From Muricea muricata (taxonomy: Eukaryota; Cnidaria; Anthozoa; Malacalcyonacea; Plexauridae): a DNA stretch of 64,000 bases. The stretch covers positions 34,366,059 to 34,430,058 of the forward strand of contig OY979718.1 in assembly GCA_963855995.1 (NCBI GenBank), read 5' to 3'. The translations under genes were made by a program, and so were the position numbers. Under the pieces are notes generated by a model, which was not told the DNA's origin, did no database searches, and saw nothing but the letters and a program-made list of their open reading frames with translations. This document shows, piece by piece, positions 24,909 to 37,303 of this stretch; the stretch's first letter is position 1; the number at the start of each line of letters is the position of its first letter.

Positions 24909-27900
24909 AATTTGGAGATAAAATAATCCTCACTGAACAATATGAGTATAACTGCTTTAAGTTAACATGCTGTTTTTATAATAACATCACTGCATAAACT
25001 TTTAAGAAGGCTAGGTTAATATTAGAAGTATACTGCTGTTTTTAATGATTGCTTGGCTAGGCTTGTGAGTAAAGAACTTTTTGCTAAAGGCTTTAAAAGT
25101 TTCATCAGTGACGCAGCCAGAAGGTCGATAGCGGAGAGAATTTACAGTGCGCTTTTCAAAGTTTTTACTGTGCGTAAAATGCAAATACATCTGGACTATG
25201 GCTGTCTATAAAATCTATAAGATCAGTAGAGTGCCATTGTAACACTGCGGGGTTATTTTATTGTGTATGATGATTTAATCGTATGCTATTAATGTATGGC
25301 ATAGAGCTACATTTCAGCAAATGCTAATATATGCTATTTGCTGGTCGGTTATTCTTCGAGAGTGGGGGGGCGGGGGGAACCATCATGGGGATCCGCCTCT
25401 GGCCACGTCACTGATTTGTATATTATACTCGCTGTGTTCAGATAGACAATACGAAGACATAATATTTTAGGTTAGCTGGAACGATTTCACCGATATTTGC
25501 AGTTGATTATTCTTAAGTATAGTTGCTTTTGTAGAATATTGCGCGGGTTCCTTGCAATCTATGATAGCATAACCTTGTTTGTGTGAAGCTTTTCTGGTTA
25601 AAGTGTAATATAATTATAGTTGCTGATGTGATTCTAAGATATTTGATGTTTTATCAGGTTAACTTAGCTTATATGGGAACAAAATGATCCCTGTATAGCT
25701 TAGATCATAACCATACTCGCTTTAAATTAAAAAATTCGATGAATGAACTATTTGTACCTGCTTTAAATTTAGTACACTCAGAATTTTTTTATACTTATTG
25801 GTCCTCTAGCTGTACGAACCGTATATAAATTGTATTGGTACACTGTCAATAACATATAAATGAAACTCGGCGAAAGTAATTTCTCTTGTTTTCTATGCGC
25901 ACGCGCTGTAATTCAAATAACAACGTTGCGTTTTGTAGCACATGTAGTTTGACCTTTTTATTAACTGGGGAATGATCATAGACTTATTCACTAGGTTATA
26001 TTTTAACCTAGAGCCATAGGACAAGTGCGCTGTAAACAACCAGCTTGTTGAGAATAAGTAAACTTTTAAAATATTCTTTGTGATTGGCGAAGCATGCGCA
26101 ATAGCACATTGCAAATCCGCATTAGTAATAAAGCATCCGCCTGCGCGAACAATACAAAGTGGAAGAGCAGCTATTGAAACAAATCGTTTGTTAGGTTGTG
26201 CGCATAATATGGTTTGCTAAATTACCTCGAGTGGATTGTTCCAAACAGTGCGACTTTGCTAAAAAAAATGAAATGCTTTGATGGCGTATATTTTGTCCAA
26301 ATCAAAGGTGATTGTTGGCGTTTTTGGGTTGAATGAAAGCAGTGGGCTAAATAGGGAATTCACTGTATGATTATAATAGTGCGTGTTTCGACGCGACTTT
26401 AACGATGGAAATTAACGATGCTGTATATTAACGCAAAGTGAATTATCGCGTCGTCGAATAAGCGCACATTGCATTCAGCATTGCATACTCCTAAAGCTAT
26501 ACTTAAATTAACGCGAATCTGATGTTAATGTTCAAAATGTAATTCAATTAACTCCAGTCGATACTAAATAATGTACATGTTATTGAATCTGGTAGTGAAA
26601 AGTAAACATAATGCGCAGACGAAACTGATTTCAAGAGTGGACTCGTAAAAGTTGTGGTATAGCGACAGTGAAGAGGTGTTTTTAGTTTGCTTTTATACGA
26701 TTTATTTTGACATTAAAAGAGTTTCGTACATATAATCTTTTTAATCAGTAATAACTAAAAATTTTCATACATAATTAACGATGTTAATGATGAATTAGGT
26801 TGTCGTGGACAAAAAATAACATTTGATTTTGAGTAGTTTGAATTTGAGTTTTCTATGTACATGCGAAGAAAGAGTGTGGTTCGTGCGAAAAATACCAGAA
26901 ATAAACATGTATTCGCGCAAGTTAAACCGATATATTATGCAAGATGTTCTTACAACAACGTTGAATAACGTACTCTTATATTTCCGAATCGGTCAGACAT
27001 CTTCATGTTTTTAATAACAATGTTGCGGTGCCAGGCGTGCTGGAGACAATATTTTTAGTGCAAGTTTGTAAAATATGAATATAAAAATGCCACGTCCCAA
27101 TCTTGCTTCCATGTCAATAAATAACAATTCTGGATTTGATTCAGATATTTATTACTCAGAGATTGATTTATGTTCGCTGTATTAATATTATAAAAAAGTA
27201 TGTTTTACTCACCCCCCGGTATTTTTTTCTCGAATTTTTAACAAATTAAGAAATTTTAGTGTTCCATGTTCCGGATTGATGTTGTTGGTGCTCCTGGTTT
27301 TACTAATAGCCGTTAATTTCCTTTAAGCTATATTTTACCTATTACCGGCCACGTAAGGATTAATGTTTCTACATGTGTTAATGCCCTTATCAAAGTAATA
27401 ATTTTTTATATTATTATACTTTATTATCTAAGCTGGTATTTCGGTAAAGTTCGTCTTGTTTAATAATCCTCATAGATCGTAAACGTGTATGGTTTTTCTG
27501 ATGGCAATCTGGCTTCCGCATATATTTCGGCTTTTTTCAACCAAACATTGTTGCAAGTGAAAATAATAAAATTTTTAGAATGTATATACCTATATGGCTA
27601 CTGTTTCTGTTCATAAAGTGTAGGTCTATAAACACAGAATTGTCTTAAGCAATCATTTATATTATAATATCACCTGTGGCAATCCTTCGTAATTTAATTA
27701 CTTGGTACATTGCGTTGTCTTCGTGGGCACGTTTCTTCCGCTCAGAATTTTCATACCTGGTTGGGGAATCCAAATTAACTTCCTAACCAATTACCTATCA
27801 ACCAGAAATTAATTAATTACTTGCGCGCGGTAATTCCAACGGCAACATTGCGTTTTGTAGCACGTGTGATGTGAGCTTTTAAATAACAGAGGGAAAAACT

Positions 27901-28353
27901 GGTGGTAAAATTATCCCAAACGTTTCGTGTGTGAAAAATGTACGCATTTAAAAAGTCACATGCATGTGTTATTACAACTATGTGAGCATGTGGATCGAAA
28001 GCTCTGGTATATAAATGGACATGGTCTGTTTCATGGCATTGGACCATGGCATTAGAATGGGTCTGTGCTCGTTATAAACTATTGTAAATAGTTAAATAAT
28101 TGGGATGATAATTAGGAAGATGCTAAAAGTAAGGATGTTATAATTAGGTAGACAAACCGCGCATGATGTATGTAGTATTCAAAATTTCGCTCTTTTGATC
28201 CGGCTCAAAAGGTCAAATTTTATACCACTAACTGCTGTGAACGAACCCGGAGGAATGCATAAAAGTCTCCTGTACTGCTGTGTAGGTTTTCTCCGGGTAC
28301 TCCGACTTTTTCCCTACCAGAAACGTTGACATGCAGAGTTATTCAAGCAAGCC
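24909..28353. other. 3' flank of the DBHS gene, otherwise no gene
   Basis: Part must be the DBHS 3' UTR, of unknown length. Besides the hAT-like repeat at 25106-25413 I see only AT-rich sequence with short frames. Confidence 0.5.
25106..25413. mobile_element. Possible hAT-type MITE after the DBHS stop codon
   Basis: Ends CAGTGACGCAGCCAGA and TCTGGCCACGTCACTG form imperfect inverted repeats; it contains a G-rich tract (25365-25379). No convincing 8-bp duplication. It would lie in the 3' UTR if the transcript extends this far. Confidence 0.55.
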
Positions 28354-31300
28354 ATGATGACACACGGGCGCTGCTATATCTTGTGGCTGCGCTTGCAAAT
28401 CCTTGGCCAGGTTTTTGTGCAACTTTTGCAGTCCAGGTGTAAGATTTTTTGCATTTTAATAAGCAAACCTCCAAATTTGTACTTTAAATTTCCATAATTT
28501 TGTATAAAACAGGCGCTTCGATGGCCCAATGATTATATAGGATCGTATTTATCTATCTTCTTTCTCAGTGAATGTGTGATTAGGTATTGGGAATATCCAG
28601 TTACCCTACAGATTGAGGGGGAAATATCACTGAAATGTGCAACGTGGTAAGTCGGTTTATACGTTTCTCGATTGTTTACCTGTAAATTATGTCTGTTCAT
28701 GTTTGTACAACGAGCCCTCGAGAGTCGAATAAAATACTATTATATATATATAGATGATGGTTTGAGGGTTCCGTTCAATGCGTTCAAATAGTTGCATCAG
28801 ACTAAACATACAACATACGGAAGTAAATAAGGCAGGTCGCCTAGCAAAAAAGCTTCGTACCTCTATGAAAAGAAATGTCTCAAATAGTTGACAAGAAGCA
28901 CTCGGTATAATACTCCCCCCGACTGCGATTGAAAAAATTCGCCCTGTCAAGCTATAACAAACGGTGCTTTAATATATGTGTTTTACGTTCAAATAGATAT
29001 TTAAAATATTACATTTTAAACAACTTGGAGGGTAGCGTTGGTTTAAATAATCTGAATAAACTGTAATTTGTTTTCATTAATAATTTATTTTTTATTTCAG
29101 CCGATCCAGACTTCGTAATCGTATGCGTCTGCTTGTAATATTTCCCGTATTTAACTTCATAGAATTGTGGTTTTTCGAAAGAAGTTACCTAAAATTGAGT
29201 CCTTAGATATAAATGATTACTGGGTTTCCACTGTAGAAAGAGTACATATTTTAAAAGTGTATATATCTGTATGTTAAAAGAGGAACATAAATCTCCATGA
29301 ACTTTTATATGCCTTGAACATCCTGCTATTTCTTTACAGCTGGGGTAGTAATGGCTGGTGGTTATTTGAAGGCTATAATAGTCTATTGTTTTTTAGAATA
29401 GCATTTCAGAAGCAACAACCTTACTACTTTCAAGTTTAATTTGTTAAATTTAACGTCCCCCTTTACCTATCTGGGTGGGATATTTGCTGGAAATGGACTG
29501 ATATGTTTTACATAATTATAAATAAGAATTAAATAAGATTTGATACACGCAGCCTTATTTTTCTTACAATTATTGGTGAGAACTACCCAAACTAACAGGT
29601 GTAGATGTTTTTATCTAGTTAGGTCATGGGTAGGTGACAACACTACCGGATTTTAAAACAAAGGCGTATACGCCTAACATATTGAGGAATTTGGTGTTAT
29701 GCACTGTTTTTTACATTACAACAATCTGTTTTACAATGCAACCGTAGCTTGTTCTGATACACTGATGATGGGGTGAAAGGGATTTAAGTGGGGTGAAAGG
29801 GATTTAAGTCGAGTGAAAGGGTTGATCACGCATTATAAGCGCGGTATTAAGTGAAGTAGGTTTAAAGTATACGAGATTACGGCATTGTTCTAGTTAATAA
29901 ATTAACCTTGAAAGTAACTATTGCAGATAAAGTTTTCATACGACAGATTACATTCAAGAGTATTTTTATAGAGCTTATTAATGGATGATGTTTTTCTCTG
30001 GGAGGTATGTTGAATACTTTACGATCTGAAACTCGAATACAATAAAGCTAAATATATCTTGTGTATTTAGAATTAGTATTAGATATTCAGAATTAGTACT
30101 ATTACATTTGTAGCGTGTTGCCATTAAATTATAAATGATACTACTATAAGATATCTTGGCTCAGTATAACTTAATGAAACCTATATTATTTGAATAATCG
30201 TATATTATGTTTTGGCATCCTGGCAAGGTGCAAGAATCGGACAGATTGAAATGCAAATTAAACTAATGAATCTTTATATTTTATAATATTGGTCGTAATA
30301 ATAGAAGCAACCGATTCTCATTTATAATAATAGTAAATAACGACGTGTTCAGTGGCGTTGCCAGCCCAACAATGCAGTCTCTCTGATACGAATATTTTCG
30401 TGTTCATTGGCTGTGAAAACAATCCGTTTCTATATAGAGATTATTTTAATGACATAGCGAGATCGTCGGGCTGGCTTCACTACTCTATTTAATAATTGAA
30501 TATAAACATTTCTTGGAATATTGTCCCAATCCTTTTTTCCTGAAAGAGGCTACAGAAATCTTGTATTCCTTTGGGCTCGCGCCATCCTAAAAATTTGGAT
30601 AGGATGGTACGTATTTTATGGTTAGGTATAAATTTTAAACTCATTTTGATGCGCGAGTGTTTTTCAGACATTGATTGTTGACCGAGGCCATGTCTAAAAT
30701 GGCGTGGTTGCTTTCCAATCTTCGTCCATTTTCAAACAACATTATACAAGATTTCTCTCAAGTGTCTCTACTTGGCAAAAGGAAAAATAAACTCGTCGGT
30801 GAAAAGCTAGGCTCTTTGTCACTCTCATTTTTTAGGAAAATAGTTTGTCATACAGTTATCTCTTTGTTTGAAGTGAGGGTGTACCAGTGTACAAAATTTC
30901 GAAAGAGTGCGTAAATCTCTTGCACTTTTTCGTTATTTTACCCATTGGATTTCTGGGATTTTTGAGCTATGCCTGCAAAAAAATTAAGTTTTGAAATTGC
31001 TTGTTTCTTATTTTCCATGTGTGTTGTGATTATAGTTTATTTTTTATTGTAATGTATGTAACTACTACAATATTTTTTCCATGCTTTAGCCAGCGACGAA
31101 GCAAATGATACATGTGCTGTAAAGGAAACGGACCGCTGTAAAGGGATGAGCCGCTTTATGCACTGTCGAAGACAAAAAGGCAAAGAAATGTATGGTATTA
31201 TTATTACTATTATTACATTAGGTGGACAATTACTATTAGTACTAGTACGTTCCTTCCCAGTTCCAACGAAGAATTTCTCGTATTTATTGATAGTTATATT

Positions 31301-31679
31301 GCCATATTGGGGCGTATATTATGTGACGGCAAACATATTTAACTTAACACTTTACGTAGCCTATACACACATTTGCCTAACGTTGTCCACATTCAACATT
31401 TGGAAATTTTGTATCAAGCAATTGTGTCCGTACATTATAACAAAAATAACAATATTGTAACTATGCAGTGATTATGATAGTGGAAAAATGTGTCCTAATT
31501 CCAACGAAGATAAAACAAACACACACACACCCAAAATAGAAAAGCAACTTTTTTTATTTTGTTCGATGATGATAGAAAAAGTCTCTTACTGTATAATCAT
31601 TGCAGCGCCAGAAATGGCAGAACCCACTGTTAATGATTTTATGGATGTGAAGAGAATCTCCAGTTCGTCTGGTGTCTGA
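28354..31679 (+). CDS. Tentative small secreted-protein gene, 5 exons
   Basis: Candidate exons 28354-28436, 28569-28646, 29101-29120, 31090-31194 and 31606-31679 are bounded by plausible GT-AG sites (donors GTGTAAG, GTAAGT, GTATGC, GTATTA; acceptors ttctttctcag, tatttcag, atgctttag, atcattgcag). They join in phase to 119 aa. The start MMTHGRCYILWLRLQILGQV looks like a signal peptide; then ECVIRYWEYPVTLQIEGEIS, a Cys-containing basic stretch, and a C-terminus ending KRISSSSGV. The first two exons are the best supported; the 20-nt third exon is weak. I recognise no family. The last two exons lie inside a tandem duplication whose second copy is broken. Confidence 0.3.
29770..29822 (+). repeat. 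Short tandem repeat, 20-bp unit
   Basis: gggtgaaagggatttaagt occurs twice in full and once in part (gagtgaaaggg). Confidence 0.85.
30350..30483. mobile_element. Possible short hAT-type MITE
   Basis: CAGTGGCGTTGCCAGCCC at the left end and gggctggcttcacta at the right are imperfect inverted copies. The CAGTGGCG start is hAT-like. No clear target duplication. Confidence 0.5.
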
Positions 31680-31698
31680 GAACATTCATGGTACGTCC
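31083..31698 (+). repeat. Tandem duplication, copy 1
   Basis: About 0.6 kb that recurs at 31904-32542 in the same orientation. Shared landmarks are ctttagccagcgacgaagca near the start and cgccagaaatgg near the end. It contains both candidate 3' exons of the tentative secreted-protein gene. Confidence 0.85.
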
Positions 31699-31903
31699 AG
31701 TACTTGTACGTGTGGGGAAAACCAGTAGAAAAATTTCCTTGCACTTATTCAGAGTTTTCGATCTTTTGCGATGTTGGATTTTTATGAAAAATCCTATAGG
31801 AAGTTTTGAGCCGATTTCAAAAAAATATTAAATTTTGCAATCTTTTATGTCTTGTTTTGCTAGCGTGTTGGACTTAATTTATAATATGTGTGCTATATTT
31901 TTA

Positions 31904-32542
31904 GTGCTTTAGCCAACGACGAAGCAAGTAATAATATATGAGCTACATGTAGAGGAAATGTGGACCACTGTGAAAGAATGAACCTGGACTTGCACGAGGA
32001 TGAAATAGAGAGCAAAAAGCAAGTGTACGATATTATTTTTATTATCACAAAACGTATAGGTTAAGGGGTAGTTTACATGGAATGTCTTTATTATCCTAAC
32101 GGTATTTTTCCTCAATATTGATTTCTGTTCTTCTTTGGCCGATTATTTTCTCGTATTTATTGATAGCTGTATTCGGGCGTGTATTACATGGCGGCAAACA
32201 TATTTCAACTTAATACTTTACGTAGCCTGTTCACAAATTTCCCTAACGTTCTCCAAATTCAGCATAGGGAAATTTTGTATCAAGCAATTTTGTCCAAAAT
32301 AACAGTATTGTAACTATGCATTGATTATAATAATGGAAAAATTTGTCCTAATTCCAACGAAGATAAACACGCACACACACCCAAAATAGAAAGCAACTAT
32401 TTGTATTTTGTTCGATGATGATAGATAATTCTCTTACTGTATAATCATTGCAGCGCCAGAAATGGTAGAACCCACTGTTAATGATTTTATGGATGTGAAG
32501 AGAAACTCCAGTTCGTCTGGTGTCTGAGAACATTCACGTACG
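31904..32542 (+). repeat. Tandem duplication, copy 2 (degenerate exon copies)
   Basis: Direct repeat of 31083-31698. The copy of the first exon acquires a stop soon after the acceptor (GACGAAGCAAGTAATAATATATGA), but the copy of the last exon stays open and splice-bounded: atcattgcag, then APEMVEPTVNDFMDVKRNSS and TGA. Selective retention of the last exon could mean alternative use or just a young duplication. Confidence 0.8.
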
Positions 32543-33036
32543 TTTTGCAATTTCCCTTACTGGCTTTCTCACTTTCACGATAATACTTTAAAACACGCTT
32601 ACTCGTGCAAGTTTTTTTGGCAAGTTAAGTCTTAACTCAGCATACTCGAGTGAAGATTTTTTTATTCTGTGCCATACATTTTATATTCAGCTGTATGGGA
32701 TGTTGATATATTGTTCGGTTTTCTTTTCCCGTTATTTCAAACCCGGAGGGCTATTGTCCAGTATGCTTTAGTGTTCACGATACATTGTATACAGAATATG
32801 GACTATACAAACAATTCAAAAAACGTGGACGTATATAAAGCATCTTCACTAGCAACGTCTTTTTGCAATTACTAATCGCCTGTTGTTGTTTTTTTAATAA
32901 TTCACCATGTACAGCCTTGTAAATGTTGCTAGGTTTACGACTTGTATTTCATTTCAGGCGACTGTTGGAACTTTCCCCGAACAACTAGAAATTGGAGGAT
33001 TTCATGCGTAATGGGATACTTTAAAATATAGTTGTA

Positions 33037-33277
33037 CTGTTAATTTCAGGGAGTCATTTTAACCCCAAAAGTGGAGTAGAATAAAAAGGTGTAAAAATTA
33101 CGCCAATATTTCAACTGCAGTTTTGGAGTAAATTTTAGTGGAATATATTTAACTCTCCAAAAGGGGAGTAGATTTAACTCTTGATCCACTACTCCACTTC
33201 CAACCCCCCTTTTTGAGTAGTTTTAACGACTTCGACTCACCGCTGGGAGAGTTAAAATAACTCTCTGAAATTAACAG
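33037..33277. mobile_element. MITE with internal GGAGT/ACTCC blocks
   Basis: Inverted ends CTGTTAATTTCAGGGAGTCA and its near complement (ctctctgaaattaacag). The inside is built from repeated ggagta/ttaact motifs in both orientations. Confidence 0.8.
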
Positions 33278-33861
33278 CAGTAACATGTGCAGATGACTGC
33301 TGTGACTACATCAACCAGTGGTGAAATGATTATGTTGACAATTGTGTTTCTACCTGAATCGTTTTCAAATGAAAGCGTGTATGTGAAACAAAGTATAAAT
33401 GCTATGTTGGAATAAAAATAATCGGAGTTATTTCTTATGGGGGATCACTCGTGTACTTTTAAAGAATCACCGGTCACACTATGGTACCGCGGGCCTTTGA
33501 TTACTTATTTTTTACATCTGTTTTCCTTTGTCAAAAACTAGGAATAAGGTAAAAACTGTCTTAGTTGCTTCACTATCAATAAAAATCGGGTAAAATAATC
33601 AAAGATTCGCAAAGTATTGGTTTGTTGTAAGACCGATTGTAAAAAGGATTTTATGTGTAGACAAAATTGCCGGGAGCATCAAACTGAGCAAGTAATACTA
33701 TAAGGTGTGACAGTGACCTTTTATCACGCGAAGATTAACATTGTTATTTTATCAAAAACGTTTTGAGAATCGATATGTTCCAAATAAATGTAAATCTATA
33801 AGTGTTTCTTGAAATTAAGCAGTAAACAGGCAGTAATTCACTCATAGCAAAACTTCACCTT

Positions 33862-34028
33862 AATGCCGGTTTCCACTCAGGATAATTTTTCTACAGGTAG
33901 GAAGGGATTGGAGAGTTTTCTTCGTCATCTTGACATTAGTTCCTCTTTGGTTACCTGATTACAAAAAAAAAACTCCCCTGTTCGTTCTTATCCGTAAGAA
34001 AATTATCCTAAGCGGAAACCACCCTTTA
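33862..34028. mobile_element. Short hairpin MITE
   Basis: gccggtttccactcaggata at the left pairs with tatcctaagcggaaaccacc at the right; the remaining 100 bp is unpaired. Confidence 0.75.
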
Positions 34029-36096
34029 GTATGCAACGGAATTGACGTCATGCATCGGGAATTTTTCTGATGCACAATCACTCTTGGACTAATTTCACTT
34101 GACTCGGAATGTGAAAGCTTTGCTTGTACTTCTGCGTACTAGATAACTATCAGCTTGTGCTAAGAGTGTTCGTTAAATTTCTGGAGTCCGAAGAAAGACT
34201 GCTGCGCGAGTCTACAATGGTAGTAGTGTACGATTGAGTGGAGGAACAGCACCAACTTCAGAAATACTAATTTGGATTTTGGAAATTGATATTGCCCGTT
34301 CACGCGTTGCGACATGTTGCATGCGATTGTTACTCTGGCGTTTGAGAACGACTGCTAACGCTATTATTTCTGTTTATCAGTTACAGGCAAAATTTTAAAT
34401 ATGATAGCTTTACACGCATTCACTCGCTCACATACGCTAAAATCAGAATCGTATGCGTCATGTCGGCACCGTCTGAGACAGCCTTTATGCAGGGAGGCCT
34501 TGGTATAAACTGAGCGATTTATTCGTGATTCTTACCGTATCTGTTTTACGATCTCTTACGTACTCTTAATATTCTAATTTAAGCCCATCGGGAGAACGTA
34601 TCAAGTCCCCACTGTTACAATTGTTGCTATGTTTCCACTAATCGGATAGGATTCTACAGCCTATCAGAACGTTGTAACTCCATAAAATTACTGGGTTTCG
34701 TTCAACAATTTTAGTACCAGTAGGATTATAATTCATGCATAAAAAATGAAACCGACCTCGCCCCCAAACTATAATCGTAACAATCCAAATATGTTTGCTG
34801 CATACAAATATTTTAGTTGGTCACAACGTTCGAATCGGGTAGATTCTAACCGAATAATTATCGATTATTGGACGAGGTTTAGCTAAATATCGCAGATCAA
34901 TTATTTGCTTCTGCCTTCGGCATCGGTAAATAATTTATCTTGTCGCCACCGAGTACAATAATTGTTTTATCATTCTCTTACAAAGTTTCTCATAAGAATG
35001 TACCTAGGAACAACGAGCTTTTCGAAGAAAGCTTTCCAATGTTCAGCAAAGCGAGCAGTCATTGTTTACAAAATTGAAAGCAATGCGCATGCTCACTGCT
35101 CTGATGTTTTTTGTAGTTCAGCCATGTTTTTAACAATGCGCATGCTCAGAGTGTTACGTGTACGCAGTTAGGTAAATAAAAAGATGATCATTCTTTTTGG
35201 TGTTTCCACGTATTGAATACGACCGGGTGCGATTGTATATGATATCCTTAACCACGTGTCTACTAATCTCTGTCTGCTCGATGCTTCAAACAGTCTTGTA
35301 AAGCCAGTACATAACACTGCACTTCCAGGCGGTGGCGCTTTTGTAATTGTGAAAATCTTCACCGGACAAACTATTACAAACTTCGGCACAACCTCTTGTA
35401 ATGTTTGTCCACCGTGAACGTTGGATATAGATAGGTTGTTACTGGTGATGACTTTCACTGGTTACGTACACAAAACATCTTAACCGACTAAAATAGTACG
35501 TAGTCGCGCTTGTAACTGGCTACGTGGAACAGGAACTGAGTCCATTTGTTGATGACACACCACACAATTGTAATTTCGAAGGTTCTGAGCCGAGCACAGG
35601 CTCAATTCCCAGCCAATGCAGAGAAAGCGGAGACCGCCCCCCCCCCCCCCCTTTCCCCAGTAGCCGGCTGGAAATCGAACCTAACGCGAGTGCCCCTTTC
35701 GTTAAGTTTCGTTTTTGTGTCACACTGGAAAAATGAATTTTTCATCTGTGTCCGCAGAGACGAGCATACATCTTTCAAGCGCTTTAAATACTACAGGTAA
35801 AAACCGCTCAGTCCTTTTTAGAAAAAAAAATTGGCGACATTATTTCGAATTGATACTTAAAAAATCTTAAAATAACGTAAAAACAACATGGCCAAACACA
35901 CACTTGTAACACCCAAACATGAAATGAATGCAAGTAAAATACATATATAGTATTGACACGTACATAAAGAACAGGTTAATGAATGCATAAAATTGAGCAC
36001 TGGATGCATTCACATACATAATAGAATTTCTAAATAAATTCACCTATATTGACATATATTATAGAAATTCAGATTATGAAACTAAATATTTACTTG
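34029..36096. other. No gene recognised
   Basis: Contains the interspersed repeat at 34893-35166 and a 14-base C run at 35638-35651. Frames around 35520-35800 on both strands are short and low in complexity. Confidence 0.5.
34893..35166. repeat. Interspersed repeat, copy 2
   Basis: Same blocks as 19366-19660 (ttttatcattctcttaca, gcaaagcgagcagtcattgt, gcaatgcgcatgct). The leading part is partly inverted relative to copy 1. Confidence 0.75.
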
Positions 36097-36405
36097 TTAA
36101 GCTTTGTGGAAACACCACGTACATTTATTATTGCAGAGCTTTCGATCCGTAAGCTCGGGTTTTCATCAGTGCTATAATAATATGACTATTTGAATTCACA
36201 CGCCCCTTTTTATACACAAAGTGTCGTGATTGTATGCTCGCGTGATTTAAACGTTAATATTAAACGGTCAAATCACGACACTTAATGTATAAAAAGGGGC
36301 GTGTGAATTCAAATAGTCATATTATTATAGCACTGATGAAGATCCGAGCTTACAAATCGAAAGCTCTGCAATAATAAATTTACGTGGTGTTTCCACAAAG
36401 CTTAA
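36097..36405. mobile_element. Palindromic MITE bounded by TTAA
   Basis: TTAAGCTTTGTGGAAACACC on the left and its exact complement on the right. The arms stay paired for about 140 bp each (gggcgtgtgaattcaaatag inside), leaving a loop of about 45 bp. TTAA at both ends would fit a piggyBac-type target, though the terminal bases are not the usual CCC. Confidence 0.8.
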
Positions 36406-36785
36406 GAAGTATATTGTATTCACCATGCAAACGTACAAGCAACTTATTACTAAGTATTTACTTCATTAAAAATTTGTTTTCAAACAACATGCTAACCGAG
36501 CCCAATTCAATGCAAAGATCAGCGTCGACGTTTGTACAATTTCATGGTTTATATCCGCTACCATTTATTAAGTTAAACTTGTTTCCACAATAAATAATTT
36601 TCGTTGGCCATACTGGGGTGGTAACCCTACCAGTGATTTCCATGTTTGCAGAGACTAGATCAATCAAGAAGCGTCGGTTAATCAAGTAAACCAGGCAATA
36701 TAATTTCCTCTGGAACGTCATGTCACATTGTATAGTATACAGCTCGTTAAACTTCTGTTTTCCACTCAGTTGCCAGTGGTGGAGA

Positions 36786-37025
36786 ATCTGGATTTTCAGA
36801 TAACGCGTCCGAAGTTTCAGAAAACTCGTTGGGATTTTCAGAAAACGCACTGGGATTTTCAGAAAACTCGTTGGGACTTTCAGAAAACTCGTTGGGATTT
36901 TAAGGTGAGTCGTCGGGATATTCGGGTACTGCTTCGGGATTTTCAGATGAGGCATCGGGATTTCCGGGTAACGTATCGGGATTTTCGGTCAACGCATCGG
37001 GATCTTCAGGTAACCTCTCTGGATC
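36786..37025 (-). repeat. 21-bp (7-codon) tandem repeat, about 11 units
   Basis: On the minus strand successive units read DPERLPE, DPDALTE, NPDTLPG, NPDASSE, NPEAVPE, YPDDSP(stop), NPNEFSE, SPNEFSE, NPSAFSE, NPNEFSE, TSDALSE. The period is 21 nt throughout, so the array keeps one frame across the TAA. Without that stop the frame would run on to a TAA at 36749-36747. The distal units are more alike than the proximal ones, suggesting recent expansion at that end. The plus strand is also open across the array (RWDFQKT units). Confidence 0.9.
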
Positions 37026-37202
37026 ATCAGTTAATGTATCCGAATGTACCGTTATCGTAGCTGGGTCTATCGTATTTTGAGCACTTTGTGATCGTGTGCT
37101 CACCATCATAACGTCTCCTCGATACATAATTTGTTGCTCTGGAGGCGCAACCATATGAGTAGTTGGTGGTGGGCCTGATGAAAAGTAGCAAACTTCAAAA
37201 TC
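36900..37202 (-). CDS. Heptad-repeat exon, probable 3' exon of the Cys-rich gene
   Basis: After a good acceptor (TTCTGTCTTGCTCTGGTAG) the frame reads DFEVCYFSSGPPPTTHMVAP, then PEQQIMYRGDVMMVSTRSQ, then acidic heptads such as DPERLPE, DPDALTE, NPDTLPG, NPDASSE and NPEAVPE. It stops at TAA 36902-36900, which falls inside the repeat. The Pro-rich segment resembles a cytoplasmic or low-complexity linker. Linkage to the Cys-rich exon rests on strand, distance and phase 0. Function unknown. Confidence 0.45.
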   Translation of the reverse strand, partial: DFEVCYFSSGPPPTTHMVAPPEQQIMYRGDVMMVSTRSQSAQNTIDPATITVHSDTLTDDPERLPEDPDALTENPDTLPGNPDASSENPEAVPEYPDDSP

Positions 37203-37270
37203 CTACCAGAGCAAGACAGAAATTGAACAATAAGTTTTTCGAGTGTAAAAGTGGAATAGGTAAATATTAC

Positions 37271-37303
37271 AATGATATATGCACACCCGGCTTGTGCGCT
37301 GAC
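37271..37303 (-). CDS. Possible small exon linking the Cys-rich exon to the heptad exon
   Basis: A 33-nt, phase 0-0 segment between acceptor TTCCGATTCAG and donor ATT followed by GTAATA, encoding VSAQAGCAYII. It joins the Cys-rich exon and the exon at 37202 in frame. It is short and supported only by splice consensus and phase; direct splicing from 37819 to 37202 is also in phase. Confidence 0.3.

Noticed and set aside
28430-28436. Alternative frame through 28330-28440 reading ALLYLVAALANPWPGF
   Set aside because: This frame does not join in phase to the next well-bounded exon (28569-28646), whereas the MMTHGRCY frame does.
36728-37060. Plus-strand 110-aa frame with RWDFQKT repeats, containing an AAG/GTGAGT donor-like site
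   Set aside because: A 21-bp repeat stays open on both strands automatically. The minus-strand reading has an acceptor, an N-terminal non-repeat segment and plausible linkage, so I prefer it, though the plus strand is not excluded.
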